DNA of 64,000 nt. It comes from Halolactibacillus miurensis. Lineage in GTDB: Bacteria; Bacillota; Bacilli; Bacillales; Amphibacillaceae. Below the pieces are notes generated by a model. The model had not been told where the DNA came from. It was given only the letters and a program-made list of their open reading frames with translations, and did no database searches. This document shows, one piece after another, positions 23,786 through 33,062 of this stretch; positions within the stretch are counted from its first letter, which is position 1, and every line of letters begins with the position of its first letter. The position numbers were made by a program, and so were the translations under genes. Location of the stretch: positions 62,001 to 126,000 of the forward strand of contig NZ_FPAI01000007.1 of the NCBI RefSeq assembly GCF_900116255.1, written 5' to 3'.

Positions 23786-24682
23786 GTGAGCGTAAACCAA
23801 ACTGGGCCTAAGCATAATCACACTCAACCTAAAGAGGCACAGTATAGCTTCTTTGATCTCTTAAAAAAACCGATTGAAATTTACATGTTTACCGACCCAC
23901 TCTGTCCGGAAGCTTGGTCACTTGACCCAATTATGCGTAAACTTCAATTAGAGTATGGGCGTTTCTTTACGATTAGACCGATTCTTACTGGGAAATGGTC
24001 ATACATTTATCAAGATGACTTACACACACCGAAAAAATTAAAAGCTCAATGGGAAAAGACGGCTTGTGTCACAGGCGTTTGTTGCGACGGGGATCTTTGG
24101 ATTGAAAATCCTGTGAGTTATCCTGTAAATGTCTCCATTGCGATCAAAACCGCGGAACTACAAGGCATTAAAGCTGGTCGTCGTTATTTAAGAAAAGTAC
24201 AAGAAAAACTGTTTTTATACAAAACTGACATATCGACAGACGATGAGTTGATTCAGATTGCTCAAGATGTTCATCTAGATATCGATGAATTCAAACGCGA
24301 TTTACATTCTGACACGGCAAAAAAAGCGCTTAGATGCGATTTAAATCTTACAAAAGAAATGGATGTCGATCACACTCCATCACTCGTTTTCTTTAATGAA
24401 GATGACGAAGATGAAGGGTTAAAATTATCCGGCGCCTATCCGTATGAGATTTATGTCAAAGTTTTAAAACAACTACTTGAACATGATGTCTATCCAATGG
24501 AGAAACCAGCATTACTAGATTTTATTCGTTATTTTAAATTCGTAAGCTCCGTTGAAGTAGCTATTATCTTTGATTGGCCTGTCGAAAAAGCTTGTAAAGA
24601 AATGAAAAAACTTAAGTTACAACGCATTGTTGAACATGTCCCTGTTAAGCACGGCATGTATTGGCGTTATTTAGAAAACTAA
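23786..24682 (+). CDS. spxH: ClpXP adaptor SpxH (YjbH)
   Basis: 298 aa starting with GTG behind AAAGGAG. The DsbA-like thioredoxin fold is recognisable from IEIYMFTDPLCPEAWSLDP, and the C-terminal region ends in YWRYLE. SpxH binds Spx and hands it to ClpXP for degradation in unstressed cells. A cysteine cluster CVTGVCCDG lies near residue 95. It shares the window with its target spx and the other protease adaptor mecA. A strong terminator follows. Confidence 0.95.
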   Translation: MSVNQTGPKHNHTQPKEAQYSFFDLLKKPIEIYMFTDPLCPEAWSLDPIMRKLQLEYGRFFTIRPILTGKWSYIYQDDLHTPKKLKAQWEKTACVTGVCCDGDLWIENPVSYPVNVSIAIKTAELQGIKAGRRYLRKVQEKLFLYKTDISTDDELIQIAQDVHLDIDEFKRDLHSDTAKKALRCDLNLTKEMDVDHTPSLVFFNEDDEDEGLKLSGAYPYEIYVKVLKQLLEHDVYPMEKPALLDFIRYFKFVSSVEVAIIFDWPVEKACKEMKKLKLQRIVEHVPVKHGMYWRYLEN

Positions 24683-24685
24683 ACG

Positions 24686-24725
24686 AAACCTCCATTTACG
24701 CTGGTAAAGCGTGTGGAGGTTTTTT
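24686..24725 (+). terminator. Terminator after spxH
   Basis: AAACCTCCA/TGGAGGTTT stem with an inner GCT...AGC pairing and six T. Confidence 0.88.
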
Positions 24726-24834
24726 AGCTAACTGAAATTACTTACCCTATTTAATATTGTTTTGACTATGAGAGACATATTGAAAACTTGATAGATGCGA
24801 AAAAAAGAAGAAAGAACAGAAGAAAAAAAGACAG

Positions 24835-24941
24835 AAAAAATACGCACACAATGTGTGCGTATGATGCCATGACCGATCGTCATGGGGGGATGGGAGAAAG
24901 TTTTAGATCAAACAAAGGGGTTTTGTTTGTTAAACATCTCA
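24835..24941 (-). ncRNA. roxS: RoxS/RsaE family small regulatory RNA
   Basis: Between spxH and pepF, on the - strand, is a promoter followed by the hallmark motifs of RoxS/RsaE: ACCCCTTTGTTTG, then TTTCTCCCATCCCC, both C-rich anchors that pair with ribosome sites of target mRNAs. A small hairpin (CATGAC/GTCATG) and a 9-bp terminator hairpin with six T (24835-24861) close it. Length about 107 nt. RoxS and RsaE, in B. subtilis and S. aureus, adjust central and respiratory metabolism under ResDE/SrrAB and Rex control, and lie next to yjbH in those genomes too. Confidence 0.9.
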
Positions 24942-24947
24942 CAAACT

Positions 24948-24976
24948 ACTATAGCAACGTTTTCCAACTTGCGCAA
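24948..24976 (-). promoter_or_regulatory. roxS promoter
   Basis: TTGCGC (24971-24976), 17 bp, TATAGT (24948-24953) on the - strand. Just upstream (around 24985-25005) TTGTGAAATTTC resembles half of a Rex site TTGTGAA-N4-TTCACAA. Confidence 0.8.
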
Positions 24977-25049
24977 GCGTTCTATAGAAATTTCACAAAA
25001 TTGTCATACTTGTTATAATTATTGTGCTTTATAAGAACATGTTAAGCGT

Positions 25050-25087
25050 ATGAAAACCAGGCGAGTCTTAGCGACTCACCTGGTTTA
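25050..25087 (-). terminator. Terminator after pepF
   Basis: AAACCAGG..GAGTC stem with its complement and T-run on the - strand, 21 bases past the pepF stop. Confidence 0.85.
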
Positions 25088-25106
25088 TTCTTTCTACAAA
25101 TCACAC

Positions 25107-26918
25107 TTAGGCTTCAAGTTGTTCAAGTAACGCCTCAAAATCATTTAATTTTTCTTCAAACACATCTAACGCATGTAAAATCGGTGCTTTTTCGGTCATA
25201 TTGACACCTGCTTGTTTTAAGACATTGATTGGTTCATCCGAACTTCCTGCCTTTAAAAAGCTTAAGTAGCGCTCAACCGCTGGTTCACCTTCTTTAAGAA
25301 TTTGGTGAGCTAATGTTTGAGCCGCACTATAACCCGTCGCATACTGATAGACGTAGTAGTTATAGTAGAAGTGCGGAATTCTCGCCCACTCTTTACCAAT
25401 ATACTCATCATATACAACATCTTCCCCGAAATACTTACGGTTTAATTGATCATATTCTTTTGTGAGTCGATCTGCCGTCAGCGCTTCTCCTTGTTGGTCT
25501 AACGTATGGATCAGATGTTCAAACTCACTAAACATCGTTTGTCTAAACACGGTCGCTCTAAACCCTTCTAAGAAGTGATTCAATAAATACAATTGTTGTT
25601 TTAAATCATCGGTTTGTTGCAACATGTATTCGTTTAATAACGCTTCATTACATGTTGAGGCCACTTCTGCTACAAAGATAGAATAGTCCCCGTAACGGTA
25701 CGGTTGGTTTTCTCTCGTATAGTAACTGTGGAGAGAGTGGCCAAACTCATGCGCTAACGTAAAGACATTGTTTAAGTTATCTTGCCAATTCATTAGCACA
25801 TAAGGATTGGTACCGTAGGCTCCTGATGAATAAGCGCCACTACGTTTACCTTTATTCTCATACACATCTACCCAGCGGTTATTAAAGCCTTCTTTTAGTC
25901 TGGATACGTATTCTTCTCCCATTGGAGCCAAAGCGTCAATGATTAGTTTTTGTGCTTGGTCATAGGTGTATGTCACCTCAACATCTGACACAAGGGGCGT
26001 ATACATGTCATACATATGCAGCTCATCAAGCTTTAAGATGCGTTTTCTTAAGGTCACGTAGCGATGTAATAAATCAAGTCGTTCATTGACCGCCTCAACG
26101 AGCTGGTCATAGACGGTCTCTGGAATATGGTTAGACGTGAGTGCTTTTTCACGAGCCGATTGATAATGTCTCACTTTCGCATAGACGTTATCTTTTTTCA
26201 CTTGATTGCCTAACGTCGCACTAAATGTATTAATAAACTTCCCGTACGTCTCATACATCGCCGTATAGGCATCTTGTCGTACTTTCTGATCCTTGGACTC
26301 TAAGAAGTTGATATAACGCCCGTGCGTTAGCTCAATCGATTCTCCGTCTTCATTCGTTACTTCAGGAAACGTTAAATCTGCATTGTTTAACATACCAAAC
26401 GTTTGACTGGCCCCATTTGTCACTTCACTCATATTCGCTAATAGTTTTTCTTCTGCTTCAGATAATGTATGGGGACGTTTCTTATTTAAATCACGTAAGA
26501 CCTTATCATAGCCTTTTAATCCGTCATGACGCTCAATAAAACCTTTTAGTCTATTTTCATCCATCTTTAATATTTCCGGAACAATAAAGCTTGTGTCACT
26601 GACAGCTTTAGTTAACAACATTTGCGCTTTTTGGTTAAGCTCTTGATAATGCGCATTCGTTGTATCTTGGTCATAGCGCATGTGGGCATATGTATAAAGT
26701 TTTCCCATGCGCAAAGAAATCTGATCATCAAAGACAAATAACTCATACAAACGCTCCGCTGAATCACCCAGCGTTCCCTTATATACCTCATACTTATCCA
26801 GTTCTTTTTGTAGAGCTAGACGCTCTTCTTCCCATAGTTTATCGCTTTCAAAAATATCTTCTAGTCGCCACGTGTCTTGTTCTTTTTGCTGGTCACGTGT
26901 CATTAATTTTTGACTCAT
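25107..26918 (-). CDS. pepF: Oligoendopeptidase F
   Basis: 603 aa, a full-length M3 family zinc peptidase. The metal site is LAHEFGHSLHS near residue 390, with the downstream glutamate in the VAEVAST segment. It degrades short peptides inside the cell. It has a GGAGTG ribosome site. In B. subtilis coiA separates it from mecA; here only 252 non-coding bases do. Confidence 0.96.
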   Translation of the reverse strand: MSQKLMTRDQQKEQDTWRLEDIFESDKLWEEERLALQKELDKYEVYKGTLGDSAERLYELFVFDDQISLRMGKLYTYAHMRYDQDTTNAHYQELNQKAQMLLTKAVSDTSFIVPEILKMDENRLKGFIERHDGLKGYDKVLRDLNKKRPHTLSEAEEKLLANMSEVTNGASQTFGMLNNADLTFPEVTNEDGESIELTHGRYINFLESKDQKVRQDAYTAMYETYGKFINTFSATLGNQVKKDNVYAKVRHYQSAREKALTSNHIPETVYDQLVEAVNERLDLLHRYVTLRKRILKLDELHMYDMYTPLVSDVEVTYTYDQAQKLIIDALAPMGEEYVSRLKEGFNNRWVDVYENKGKRSGAYSSGAYGTNPYVLMNWQDNLNNVFTLAHEFGHSLHSYYTRENQPYRYGDYSIFVAEVASTCNEALLNEYMLQQTDDLKQQLYLLNHFLEGFRATVFRQTMFSEFEHLIHTLDQQGEALTADRLTKEYDQLNRKYFGEDVVYDEYIGKEWARIPHFYYNYYVYQYATGYSAAQTLAHQILKEGEPAVERYLSFLKAGSSDEPINVLKQAGVNMTEKAPILHALDVFEEKLNDFEALLEQLEA

Positions 26919-27124
26919 CCTATTCCACTCCTTCGTTTATCTTATCTACTCATTATAACAAATATACCCGCATTTATTCGACTATTGTGATTTTTTTAAC
27001 ACCTCACTTCTGTCATTCTTTAAGTCTCTAGACCATGATCTTAACATCCATGACTAAGCCCACTTCTTACTTCCATGACATGATAGAGAAAATAACGACC
27101 ACATATAAATCACCTTATATACAC

Positions 27125-27163
27125 AAAAATCCCCTAACAGCGACTAATAGGCACCGTTAGGGG
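27125..27163 (-). terminator. Terminator after mecA
   Basis: CCCCTAAC/GTTAGGGG 8-bp stem followed by TTTTTG on the - strand. Confidence 0.82.
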
Positions 27164-27170
27164 TAATCTA

Positions 27171-27851
27171 TCATGATAAAGTAAAAAGATGTTTCATAGC
27201 TGTTAAACCATCTTCTTCGAAGATTGGCTTGCCGTACTCTAAGATTAAAGCGATGGACTGTTTTGACTTCGTCCCGAATTCCTCTATGGTGCTCTTTAAT
27301 CCATCTTGAGCGATATCATCCAAATGCACATCATCAAACGTATAAATTAAAAAGTACTTATCTTTATAGTGGTAGATCGCATGATCAATGAACTCCGCAT
27401 CAATCGCATGACTTAAATGAATCACGTCTTCAAAATCTTTGAAGCTTACTAAATTCGGTAAAATCTTATAATCCTCTTGGTCTTGATCGTCATGATTAGA
27501 ATGGTCACCGATATGATCTTGTTCCAATAAACTTTCGATTTTCTCTTGAATATGATCTTGAGATACCATCTGGTCGACAGGTACTTCTAAGTTTTGTCCG
27601 TCTTTAGACATTTGTGCTTTAGTCACAGTAATCTCTAATCCTTTTTCTAAAGCTTGGACTTGAATCCATAGCGGCCCTTCAATTTCAAAATCCTCTTCTG
27701 CGTGATCAGCTTCCTCCATCACCTGCCAGAAGAGTTGCTCACTGCGTTCCCGGTTGTACCAAATTTCTTCCCGATTGAAACCACGATCTTCAATATCCAT
27801 ATAAGAAATATAAAATTTAATCGTGTTGTCATTGATTCTTTCTATTTTCAT
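27171..27851 (-). CDS. mecA: ClpC adaptor MecA
   Basis: 226 aa. The N-terminal domain begins MKIERINDNTIKFYISYMDI and contains IEDRGFNREEIWYNRERSEQ (shown as motif), both diagnostic; the C-terminal domain (FEDVIHLS ... YKDKYFLI ... LEYGKPI) binds ClpC. MecA delivers ComK, ComS and other targets to ClpCP. The middle linker is unusually rich in Asp, His and Gln. With coiA missing, a role outside competence is likely. Confidence 0.95.
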   Translation of the reverse strand: MKIERINDNTIKFYISYMDIEDRGFNREEIWYNRERSEQLFWQVMEEADHAEEDFEIEGPLWIQVQALEKGLEITVTKAQMSKDGQNLEVPVDQMVSQDHIQEKIESLLEQDHIGDHSNHDDQDQEDYKILPNLVSFKDFEDVIHLSHAIDAEFIDHAIYHYKDKYFLIYTFDDVHLDDIAQDGLKSTIEEFGTKSKQSIALILEYGKPIFEEDGLTAMKHLFTLS

Positions 27852-27999
27852 TCTCTCTTCTCTCCCTTCTGAAAAGGTGGTGGTAAAACATGTCTCTATA
27901 TATTACCATACCCGAAAAAAACCTGCCTTAAGCTAGTAGTTCTTGCTATTGAATATCTATTTTATCGTATTTATGACGACTTGTCACTCGATACACACA

Positions 28000-28038
28000 A
28001 AAAAACAAGACACTAACCCAAAAGGTAGCGTCTTGTTT
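28000..28038 (-). terminator. Terminator after spx
   Basis: AACAAGAC..CTA..CC stem with its complement around a CAAAA loop; T-rich on the - strand. Confidence 0.82.
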
Positions 28039-28048
28039 CAACTATTCG

Positions 28049-28444
28049 TTAGTTGACCATTTTTTGCGCTTCACGTAATTGGAACGTTCTTACTTTACGT
28101 GGCAAGAATCGTCTGATTTCATCCTCATTATAACCTACTTGAAGACGCTTTTCATCTAAGATAATCGGACGTCGTAAAATACCAGGATAATCTTTGATGA
28201 CATCAATGAGATCTTTTAATGGCATTTGATCAATATCCACGTCTAACTTTTGGAAAACTTTTGATCGTGTTGAAATAATTTCGTCCGTACCATCTTCTGT
28301 CATACGTAAAATTTCTTTAATTTCATCTACAGATAAATTATCTGAGAAAATGTTGCGCTCTTGGTAAGGAATATCATGTTCTTCTAACCATGCTTTAGCT
28401 TTACGACAAGAGGTACAGCTTGGTGAGATATAAAGTGTTACCAT
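28049..28444 (-). CDS. spx: Transcription regulator Spx
   Basis: 131 aa from ATG 28442-28444, the exact length of B. subtilis Spx. The redox switch C10-x2-C13 ([14 protein letters not shown]) is intact, and the RRPII loop and a variable C-terminal tail recognised by ClpXP are present. Oxidised Spx binds the RNA polymerase alpha subunit and turns on thiol-stress genes. Its adaptor spxH is 3.4 kb away. The upstream region is about 400 bases and holds several control sites (28503-28743). Confidence 0.97.
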   Translation of the reverse strand: MVTLYISPSCTSCRKAKAWLEEHDIPYQERNIFSDNLSVDEIKEILRMTEDGTDEIISTRSKVFQKLDVDIDQMPLKDLIDVIKDYPGILRRPIILDEKRLQVGYNEDEIRRFLPRKVRTFQLREAQKMVN

Positions 28445-28502
28445 CAACCATCACTCCTCAATTTTATATAGTCAAATCATTTGTATACGGCTAATTATTA
28501 GA

Positions 28503-28517
28503 TTAAAATAATTATAA
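28503..28517. promoter_or_regulatory. PerR-like box upstream of spx
   Basis: On the - strand TTATAATTATTTTAA matches the PerR consensus TTATAAT-N-ATTATAA at all but one position. It covers a TATAAT about 60 bases before the spx ATG. PerR controls a spx promoter in B. subtilis. Confidence 0.65.
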
Positions 28518-28648
28518 TCTATCTCTATACTCCTAGTATACAGCAAAGGTATACTCATTGGATAGGGTATTTCCTCACTTTACATGAAAATTACACAAAT
28601 CCATGTATATAACGTGTATACTGGTATAACTATTCCCACCCTTGTGAG

Positions 28649-28684
28649 AGGTTAAACATATTTTTTAAAAAACTTTTTTAACCT
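28649..28684 (-). repeat. Inverted repeat at the 5' end of the distal spx transcript
   Basis: AGGTTAAA and TTTAACCT are separated by a 20-base AT-rich loop. It starts where the transcript from the 28691-28719 promoter would start, so it may form a 5' stabilising stem. Confidence 0.5.
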
Positions 28685-28690
28685 TTTCTT

Positions 28691-28719
28691 ATTATAAGGC
28701 AGTTAGTTGAGAAAGGCAA
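28691..28719 (-). promoter_or_regulatory. Distal promoter reading toward spx
   Basis: TTGCCT (28714-28719), 17 bp, TATAAT (28691-28696) on the - strand, about 250 bases before the spx ATG. Close to consensus. Confidence 0.75.
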
Positions 28720-28723
28720 GGTT

Positions 28724-28743
28724 TTATCTTGAAATCAAGATAA
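28724..28743. promoter_or_regulatory. MhqR-like palindrome upstream of the distal spx promoter
   Basis: Perfect palindrome TTATCTTGA-N2-TCAAGATAA, 5 bp upstream of the -35 box. It resembles the MhqR box (TATCTCGA-N2-TCGAGATA) of MarR-type quinone sensors. Confidence 0.6.
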
Positions 28744-28798
28744 GCCGCTTTATGCATTCAGTTATGGTTTTCATTGTTAACGGTGGGGAATGCTTCTA

Positions 28799-28838
28799 TT
28801 AAAAAGCACCCTAATCCGTTTTATGATTAAGGTGCTCA
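28799..28838 (-). terminator. Terminator after yjbC-like gene
   Basis: AGCACC..TAATC stem with its complement and five T on the - strand. It separates yjbC from the spx promoters, though some read-through may occur. Confidence 0.82.
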
Positions 28839-28843
28839 CTTAG

Positions 28844-29422
28844 TTAATTTAAGTCATCAAGGATATTTGATTTTTTAACATTATCTCCATAAGTAAGCAC
28901 TTCATCCGCTTTCTGATAACTTTTACCATAGATTTCTTCATCTTTATATGTATGAATATGTTCATACATATGGCGCATTTGTTGGTAAATAGCTTCTTCA
29001 CCTTGATTTGATGGTGACCAGTAAAGGATCTCAAGTGGTGCATCCTCATTCGTTGCTAAAGACCGTCGATTATAACCAATCGATGCGGCATGAGTGAAAC
29101 CTTCCCGTTTATAGAAATGTAAACGTTTCTGTGTATCCGTATCACTGTAATCCACAGGTTCAACTTCTAAAATAATCGGTTTATTTTTTTGTTTTAGTTT
29201 TTCAATCAATTGGTGACCAACACCTTTACCTCTCGTATGACCAGCAACGTATAAGTAGTCGATAAAGATAAACTCATCAAATTCAGCATACATCATCACG
29301 TGATCGTCTGATTCATCTTTATAATAGACATCCCCACGTTCTTGCAATAACATTTCCATATGCTCTTTTGATTTCATTTCATGTACTGGAAAGTACTCAT
29401 TTAATTTTTCAAACCAATCCAT
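28844..29422 (-). CDS. yjbC: GNAT acetyltransferase YjbC
   Basis: 192 aa from ATG 29420-29422 with GAGGGG nine bases upstream; this equals the length of B. subtilis YjbC. Characteristic blocks are WFEKLNEYFPVHEMKS, FIDYLYVAGHTRGKGVGHQL (acetyl-CoA loop), LEVEPVD and IGYNRRSLATNEDAP. The substrate is unknown. In B. subtilis it is transcribed with spx; here a terminator stands between them. Confidence 0.93.
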   Translation of the reverse strand: MDWFEKLNEYFPVHEMKSKEHMEMLLQERGDVYYKDESDDHVMMYAEFDEFIFIDYLYVAGHTRGKGVGHQLIEKLKQKNKPIILEVEPVDYSDTDTQKRLHFYKREGFTHAASIGYNRRSLATNEDAPLEILYWSPSNQGEEAIYQQMRHMYEHIHTYKDEEIYGKSYQKADEVLTYGDNVKKSNILDDLN

Positions 29423-29535
29423 TAAAAACATCCCCTCTCTACTATCCTTTTGTATTATAACAAAAGCCTTATCATTTAAAAAACTTACTCTCACACTATA
29501 TACCCCGTTAATTAGCCATTTATTCAAGCTTACAT

Positions 29536-29573
29536 TAAAAAAGCTCCCTTTCACTTAAGAAAGGCGAGCTTTA
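29536..29573 (-). terminator. Terminator after the DUF4015 gene
   Basis: AAAGCTC..CTTTC stem with its complement, then six T on the - strand. Confidence 0.82.
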
Positions 29574-29644
29574 CTCTTGAATGCACAAATCAGACAGGCG
29601 AATGGCTTAAATGTCATCTCATAATCATACTCGACCAAGACACA

Positions 29645-30865
29645 CTAATTAATTGGGGTATAATCGACACCTTCAGTGTACTTGTTACTAGAATTCCATA
29701 ATAAGAATTCATTGATACCATTTTCATTCAGCGCACGAATTTGGTCTTCGACTTCTTTTTTACCGTAAGTAAAAGTTGCGCCACTATAAAGCCAAGGGGC
29801 AGAGAAGTCTTGAATCCACGGACGTGAGGTTGGTGCGTCATCACCAAGGTTTGACAACACCTCATTCTCTACTTTTGCATATTCGTCTGTTAGACGGTAT
29901 GGTTCTTTATCTGGTACAGGAATATCAAAGTAATTATTTGACCAGTGACTTGGGTAAATCATCGATGAAATCACATCAACATGCTCTGAGATTCTACTAA
30001 AGTTTTGACCAATCCCTGGTGTTTCTTCAACGGTTGCGGCATAACCGAAAATATCAACGGATACATCAACACCGTAGTCATGTAATTCGTTTTTCGCATA
30101 TTCTACGAAGTTAGACACAGCTTCCACACGTTTTTTAATATTATTTAATTCATGATCCTCATAATCCCCTTCAGAGTAAATGAGTTCTTCATCACGGCGC
30201 TCAAACCCTTCTGGGAAACGGACGTAATCAAATTGAATTTCCATAAAGCCCATTTCAACGGCATATTTTGCAATGTCTACATTGTACTCCCATACTTCTT
30301 TCATAAATGGATTCACAAAGGCTTCTTCACGGTTGTTTTTCCATACGCGCCCACCATCTTTAAATGATAGTTCAGGACGTTGTTCTGCCAGTACGGTATC
30401 TTTAAAAACAACGATGCGAGCAATAGGATAAATATCATTGGCTTCTAAAGCATCCATCATTGCTTTAGGATCGCCAATATAATTTCTAGCAATATCATAA
30501 TACGGTGAGGATTCATCTGGTTTAAAGGTTAAGTTACCATGGTCGTCTTTTACATCAATCACCATCGCATTCAGCTCGGTGTTATTAAGCAGGTCAATCA
30601 ATGTCTCAAAGCGGCTACCACCTGCTGAGTGACCCGTTAAATAAATACCACGAACAGCATCTGGGTAAGTAAATGTGTAACCAGAATCAAAGCGAAATCG
30701 TTGTAAGCTTGCTTGTTTACTCGTTTGATCTAACGTAATGGTTCGTTTAGGACTAAAGGTGACATGGAGTGATTCTGATTCTTCTGCTAAAGCAACGTCT
30801 GTGTTTGCACCCAACCAGACCCCTAAGCTGAAGACAAAAATAGCTAACATTCTTAGTTGTTTCAT
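29645..30865 (-). CDS. Secreted putative glycoside hydrolase (DUF4015)
   Basis: 406 aa from ATG 30863-30865, behind GGGGG. An N-terminal signal peptide (residues 1-28, cleavage after a VALA-like site) leads to a TIM-barrel domain with GIYLTGHSAGG, NAMVIDVKDDHGNL, QFDYVRFPEG and IYPSHW, the pattern of the DUF4015 family of putative glycosidases. A cell-wall or exopolysaccharide substrate is likely given the export signal but is not shown. It lies between opp and the yjbC-spx group. Confidence 0.9.
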   Translation of the reverse strand: MKQLRMLAIFVFSLGVWLGANTDVALAEESESLHVTFSPKRTITLDQTSKQASLQRFRFDSGYTFTYPDAVRGIYLTGHSAGGSRFETLIDLLNNTELNAMVIDVKDDHGNLTFKPDESSPYYDIARNYIGDPKAMMDALEANDIYPIARIVVFKDTVLAEQRPELSFKDGGRVWKNNREEAFVNPFMKEVWEYNVDIAKYAVEMGFMEIQFDYVRFPEGFERRDEELIYSEGDYEDHELNNIKKRVEAVSNFVEYAKNELHDYGVDVSVDIFGYAATVEETPGIGQNFSRISEHVDVISSMIYPSHWSNNYFDIPVPDKEPYRLTDEYAKVENEVLSNLGDDAPTSRPWIQDFSAPWLYSGATFTYGKKEVEDQIRALNENGINEFLLWNSSNKYTEGVDYTPIN

Positions 30866-31005
30866 TATGTATAACCCCCGCAATTTATTAAGTGACTCTC
30901 TTGTCTATTTTAGCTGATTTGCCTCTGAAAAGAAACCATTGTTTAAAAATGATGTCAAAAATAGTCTAAAGTCACACCATCCGCAACCAAATAGTTAAAA
31001 TAATA

Positions 31006-31039
31006 GAAAAACTGCGACTAACAGAAGCGTTAATCGCAG
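31006..31039 (-). terminator. Terminator of the opp operon
   Basis: CTGCGA..TAAC stem with its complement and five T on the - strand after oppF. Confidence 0.8.
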
Positions 31040-31046
31040 CCACACA

Positions 31047-31979
31047 TTATTTCATTTCTTTTTTGTATTGTTCGAATTCTTTCGTTGTACAGAGTACCCA
31101 GTGTCCCTGTTTAATTTCCCTGAACTCTGGGTCCTCACTATGATCATGATCTTTTTCTGGATCATATTCCACACGACGACGTGTGCGCTCATAGTCAGGG
31201 TCTGGTAGTGGAATCGCTGAAAGTAGTGAGCGAGTATAAGGATGCATTGGATTCTTATAAAGTTCATCACTATCCGCAATCTCGACCATTTTACCGAAGT
31301 ACATGACACCAATCCGATCACTAATGTATTTTACCATCGATAAATCGTGGGCAATAAATAAATACGTGTAACCGAAACGATCTTGTAAGTCTTTAAGCAA
31401 GTTAACCACTTGTGCTTGAATCGATACATCAAGTGCTGAAATAGGTTCATCAGCAATAATAAATTCAGGTTCAACCGCAAGCGCGCGGGCAATACCGATA
31501 CGCTGACGCTGTCCACCACTAAATTCGTGAGGATAACGGTTCGCGTGCTCTTTATTCAAACCAACGGTTTCTAACAATTCAAAGACGCGCGCTTGACGTT
31601 CCTTAGGTGATTTCACTAAGCCGTGAATATCTAACCCTTCTGCGACAATATCCATAACTGTCATACGTGGATTAAGTGACGCGTAAGGATCTTGGAAAAT
31701 CATTTGCATTTTTTGATTGAATGTTTTTAAATCCGCTTTATTTTTCTTACCGTGAACACTTTCACCTTTAAATAAGACATCACCGTCAGTCGCATTGTAA
31801 AGACGAATAATACTACGACCCGTTGTTGACTTACCACAACCAGACTCACCTACTAAACCGAAGGTTTCCCCTTTAAAAATATCAAAGGTAATCCCATCAA
31901 CCGCTTTAACAACTGAGTGTCTACCGGTTTTAAAGTGTTGTTTAAGATTTCTAACTTCTAGTAATTTTTCTTTACTCAT
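31047..31979 (-). CDS. oppF: Oligopeptide ABC transporter ATPase OppF
   Basis: 310 aa. Walker [10 protein letters not shown], signature [16 protein letters not shown], Walker [13 protein letters not shown], followed by the oligopeptide-transport C-terminal extension. It pairs with OppD to power import. Its start overlaps the oppD stop by 4 bases. Confidence 0.96.
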   Translation of the reverse strand: MSKEKLLEVRNLKQHFKTGRHSVVKAVDGITFDIFKGETFGLVGESGCGKSTTGRSIIRLYNATDGDVLFKGESVHGKKNKADLKTFNQKMQMIFQDPYASLNPRMTVMDIVAEGLDIHGLVKSPKERQARVFELLETVGLNKEHANRYPHEFSGGQRQRIGIARALAVEPEFIIADEPISALDVSIQAQVVNLLKDLQDRFGYTYLFIAHDLSMVKYISDRIGVMYFGKMVEIADSDELYKNPMHPYTRSLLSAIPLPDPDYERTRRRVEYDPEKDHDHSEDPEFREIKQGHWVLCTTKEFEQYKKEMK

Positions 31980-33046
31980 GAACGATCACCTTCCTTTTTA
32001 CGTTCTTCAGGCACGTTCGCATGTAGATTGTCTTTCATACGCGATTGAACCGCTAAAGGTGGTTCCACCTTAGGGGCATGTTCATGTAACAACCATGTCG
32101 CTGCGTAATGTGTATCTGACACTTTAAACATCGGTGGTTGTTCGACAAAGTCAATTTCCATCGCATACTCATTACGAGTCGCAAAGGCATCCCCTATCGG
32201 AGGGTTCAACATGTCTGGTGGTGAACCAGGAATAGCAATCAGAGATTCTTCTTCATTATCCAGTGTTGGCATAGAGCCAAGTAACCCCCATGTGTACGGG
32301 TGTTTTGGATTATAGAAGATTTCATCAGCTGTTCCGATTTCAACAATTTTACCCGCGTACATAACCGCTACACGATCGGCTACGTTCGCAACGACACCAA
32401 GGTCGTGGGTAATAAAGATGATGGAGCTATCTACTTTTTTCTGAATATCTTTCATTAGTTCTAAGATTTGCGCTTGAATTGTGACGTCAAGTGCTGTTGT
32501 TGGCTCATCCGCAATTAAAATCTTTGGCCCACAAGCTAAAGCAATTGCAATGACAATCCGTTGACGCTGTCCACCAGAGAACTGGTGTGGATATTGATCA
32601 ATACGTTTTTCTGGTTCAGGTAATCCTACAAGCTCAAGTAATTCAAGTGTACGCTTACGCGCTTCTTTTTTACTGATTTTGTTGTGCTTGAGTAACCCTT
32701 CCATGACTTGTGTGCCTATTTTCATTGTTGGGTTAAGGGATGTCATGGGATCTTGGAAAATCGTTGAAATATCTTTTCCACGAATTTTCTGCATCTCACG
32801 TTCACTTAACGTCGCAAGGTCTTTACCTTCAAATAATATTTCACCTTCTTTGATGCGTCCAGGAGGTGAAGGAATCAGTTTCGCGAGTGCACGTGTGGTC
32901 ACTGATTTACCTGAACCTGACTCACCTACAATCGCGAGTGTTTCACCTTTTTTCAAATCAAAAGAAACACCACGAACCGCTTGCACTTCACCACCGTAGG
33001 TATCAAAAGAAACATGCAAATTTTTAACTTCTAAAATATTTTCCAT
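31976..33046 (-). CDS. oppD: Oligopeptide ABC transporter ATPase OppD
   Basis: 356 aa. Walker [10 protein letters not shown], signature [16 protein letters not shown], Walker [13 protein letters not shown], and a C-terminal part of about 100 residues with the [13 protein letters not shown] motif of peptide transporters. It lies between oppC and oppF. Confidence 0.96.
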   Translation of the reverse strand: MENILEVKNLHVSFDTYGGEVQAVRGVSFDLKKGETLAIVGESGSGKSVTTRALAKLIPSPPGRIKEGEILFEGKDLATLSEREMQKIRGKDISTIFQDPMTSLNPTMKIGTQVMEGLLKHNKISKKEARKRTLELLELVGLPEPEKRIDQYPHQFSGGQRQRIVIAIALACGPKILIADEPTTALDVTIQAQILELMKDIQKKVDSSIIFITHDLGVVANVADRVAVMYAGKIVEIGTADEIFYNPKHPYTWGLLGSMPTLDNEEESLIAIPGSPPDMLNPPIGDAFATRNEYAMEIDFVEQPPMFKVSDTHYAATWLLHEHAPKVEPPLAVQSRMKDNLHANVPEERKKEGDRS

Positions 33047-33062
33047 GATTTTTTTCTACCTC

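Noticed and set aside
24788-25018. Open + strand frame of 76 codons between spxH and pepF
   Set aside because: It runs over the reverse complement of the RoxS/RsaE RNA and its terminator, starts with a Lys/Arg-rich low-complexity stretch and has no ribosome site.
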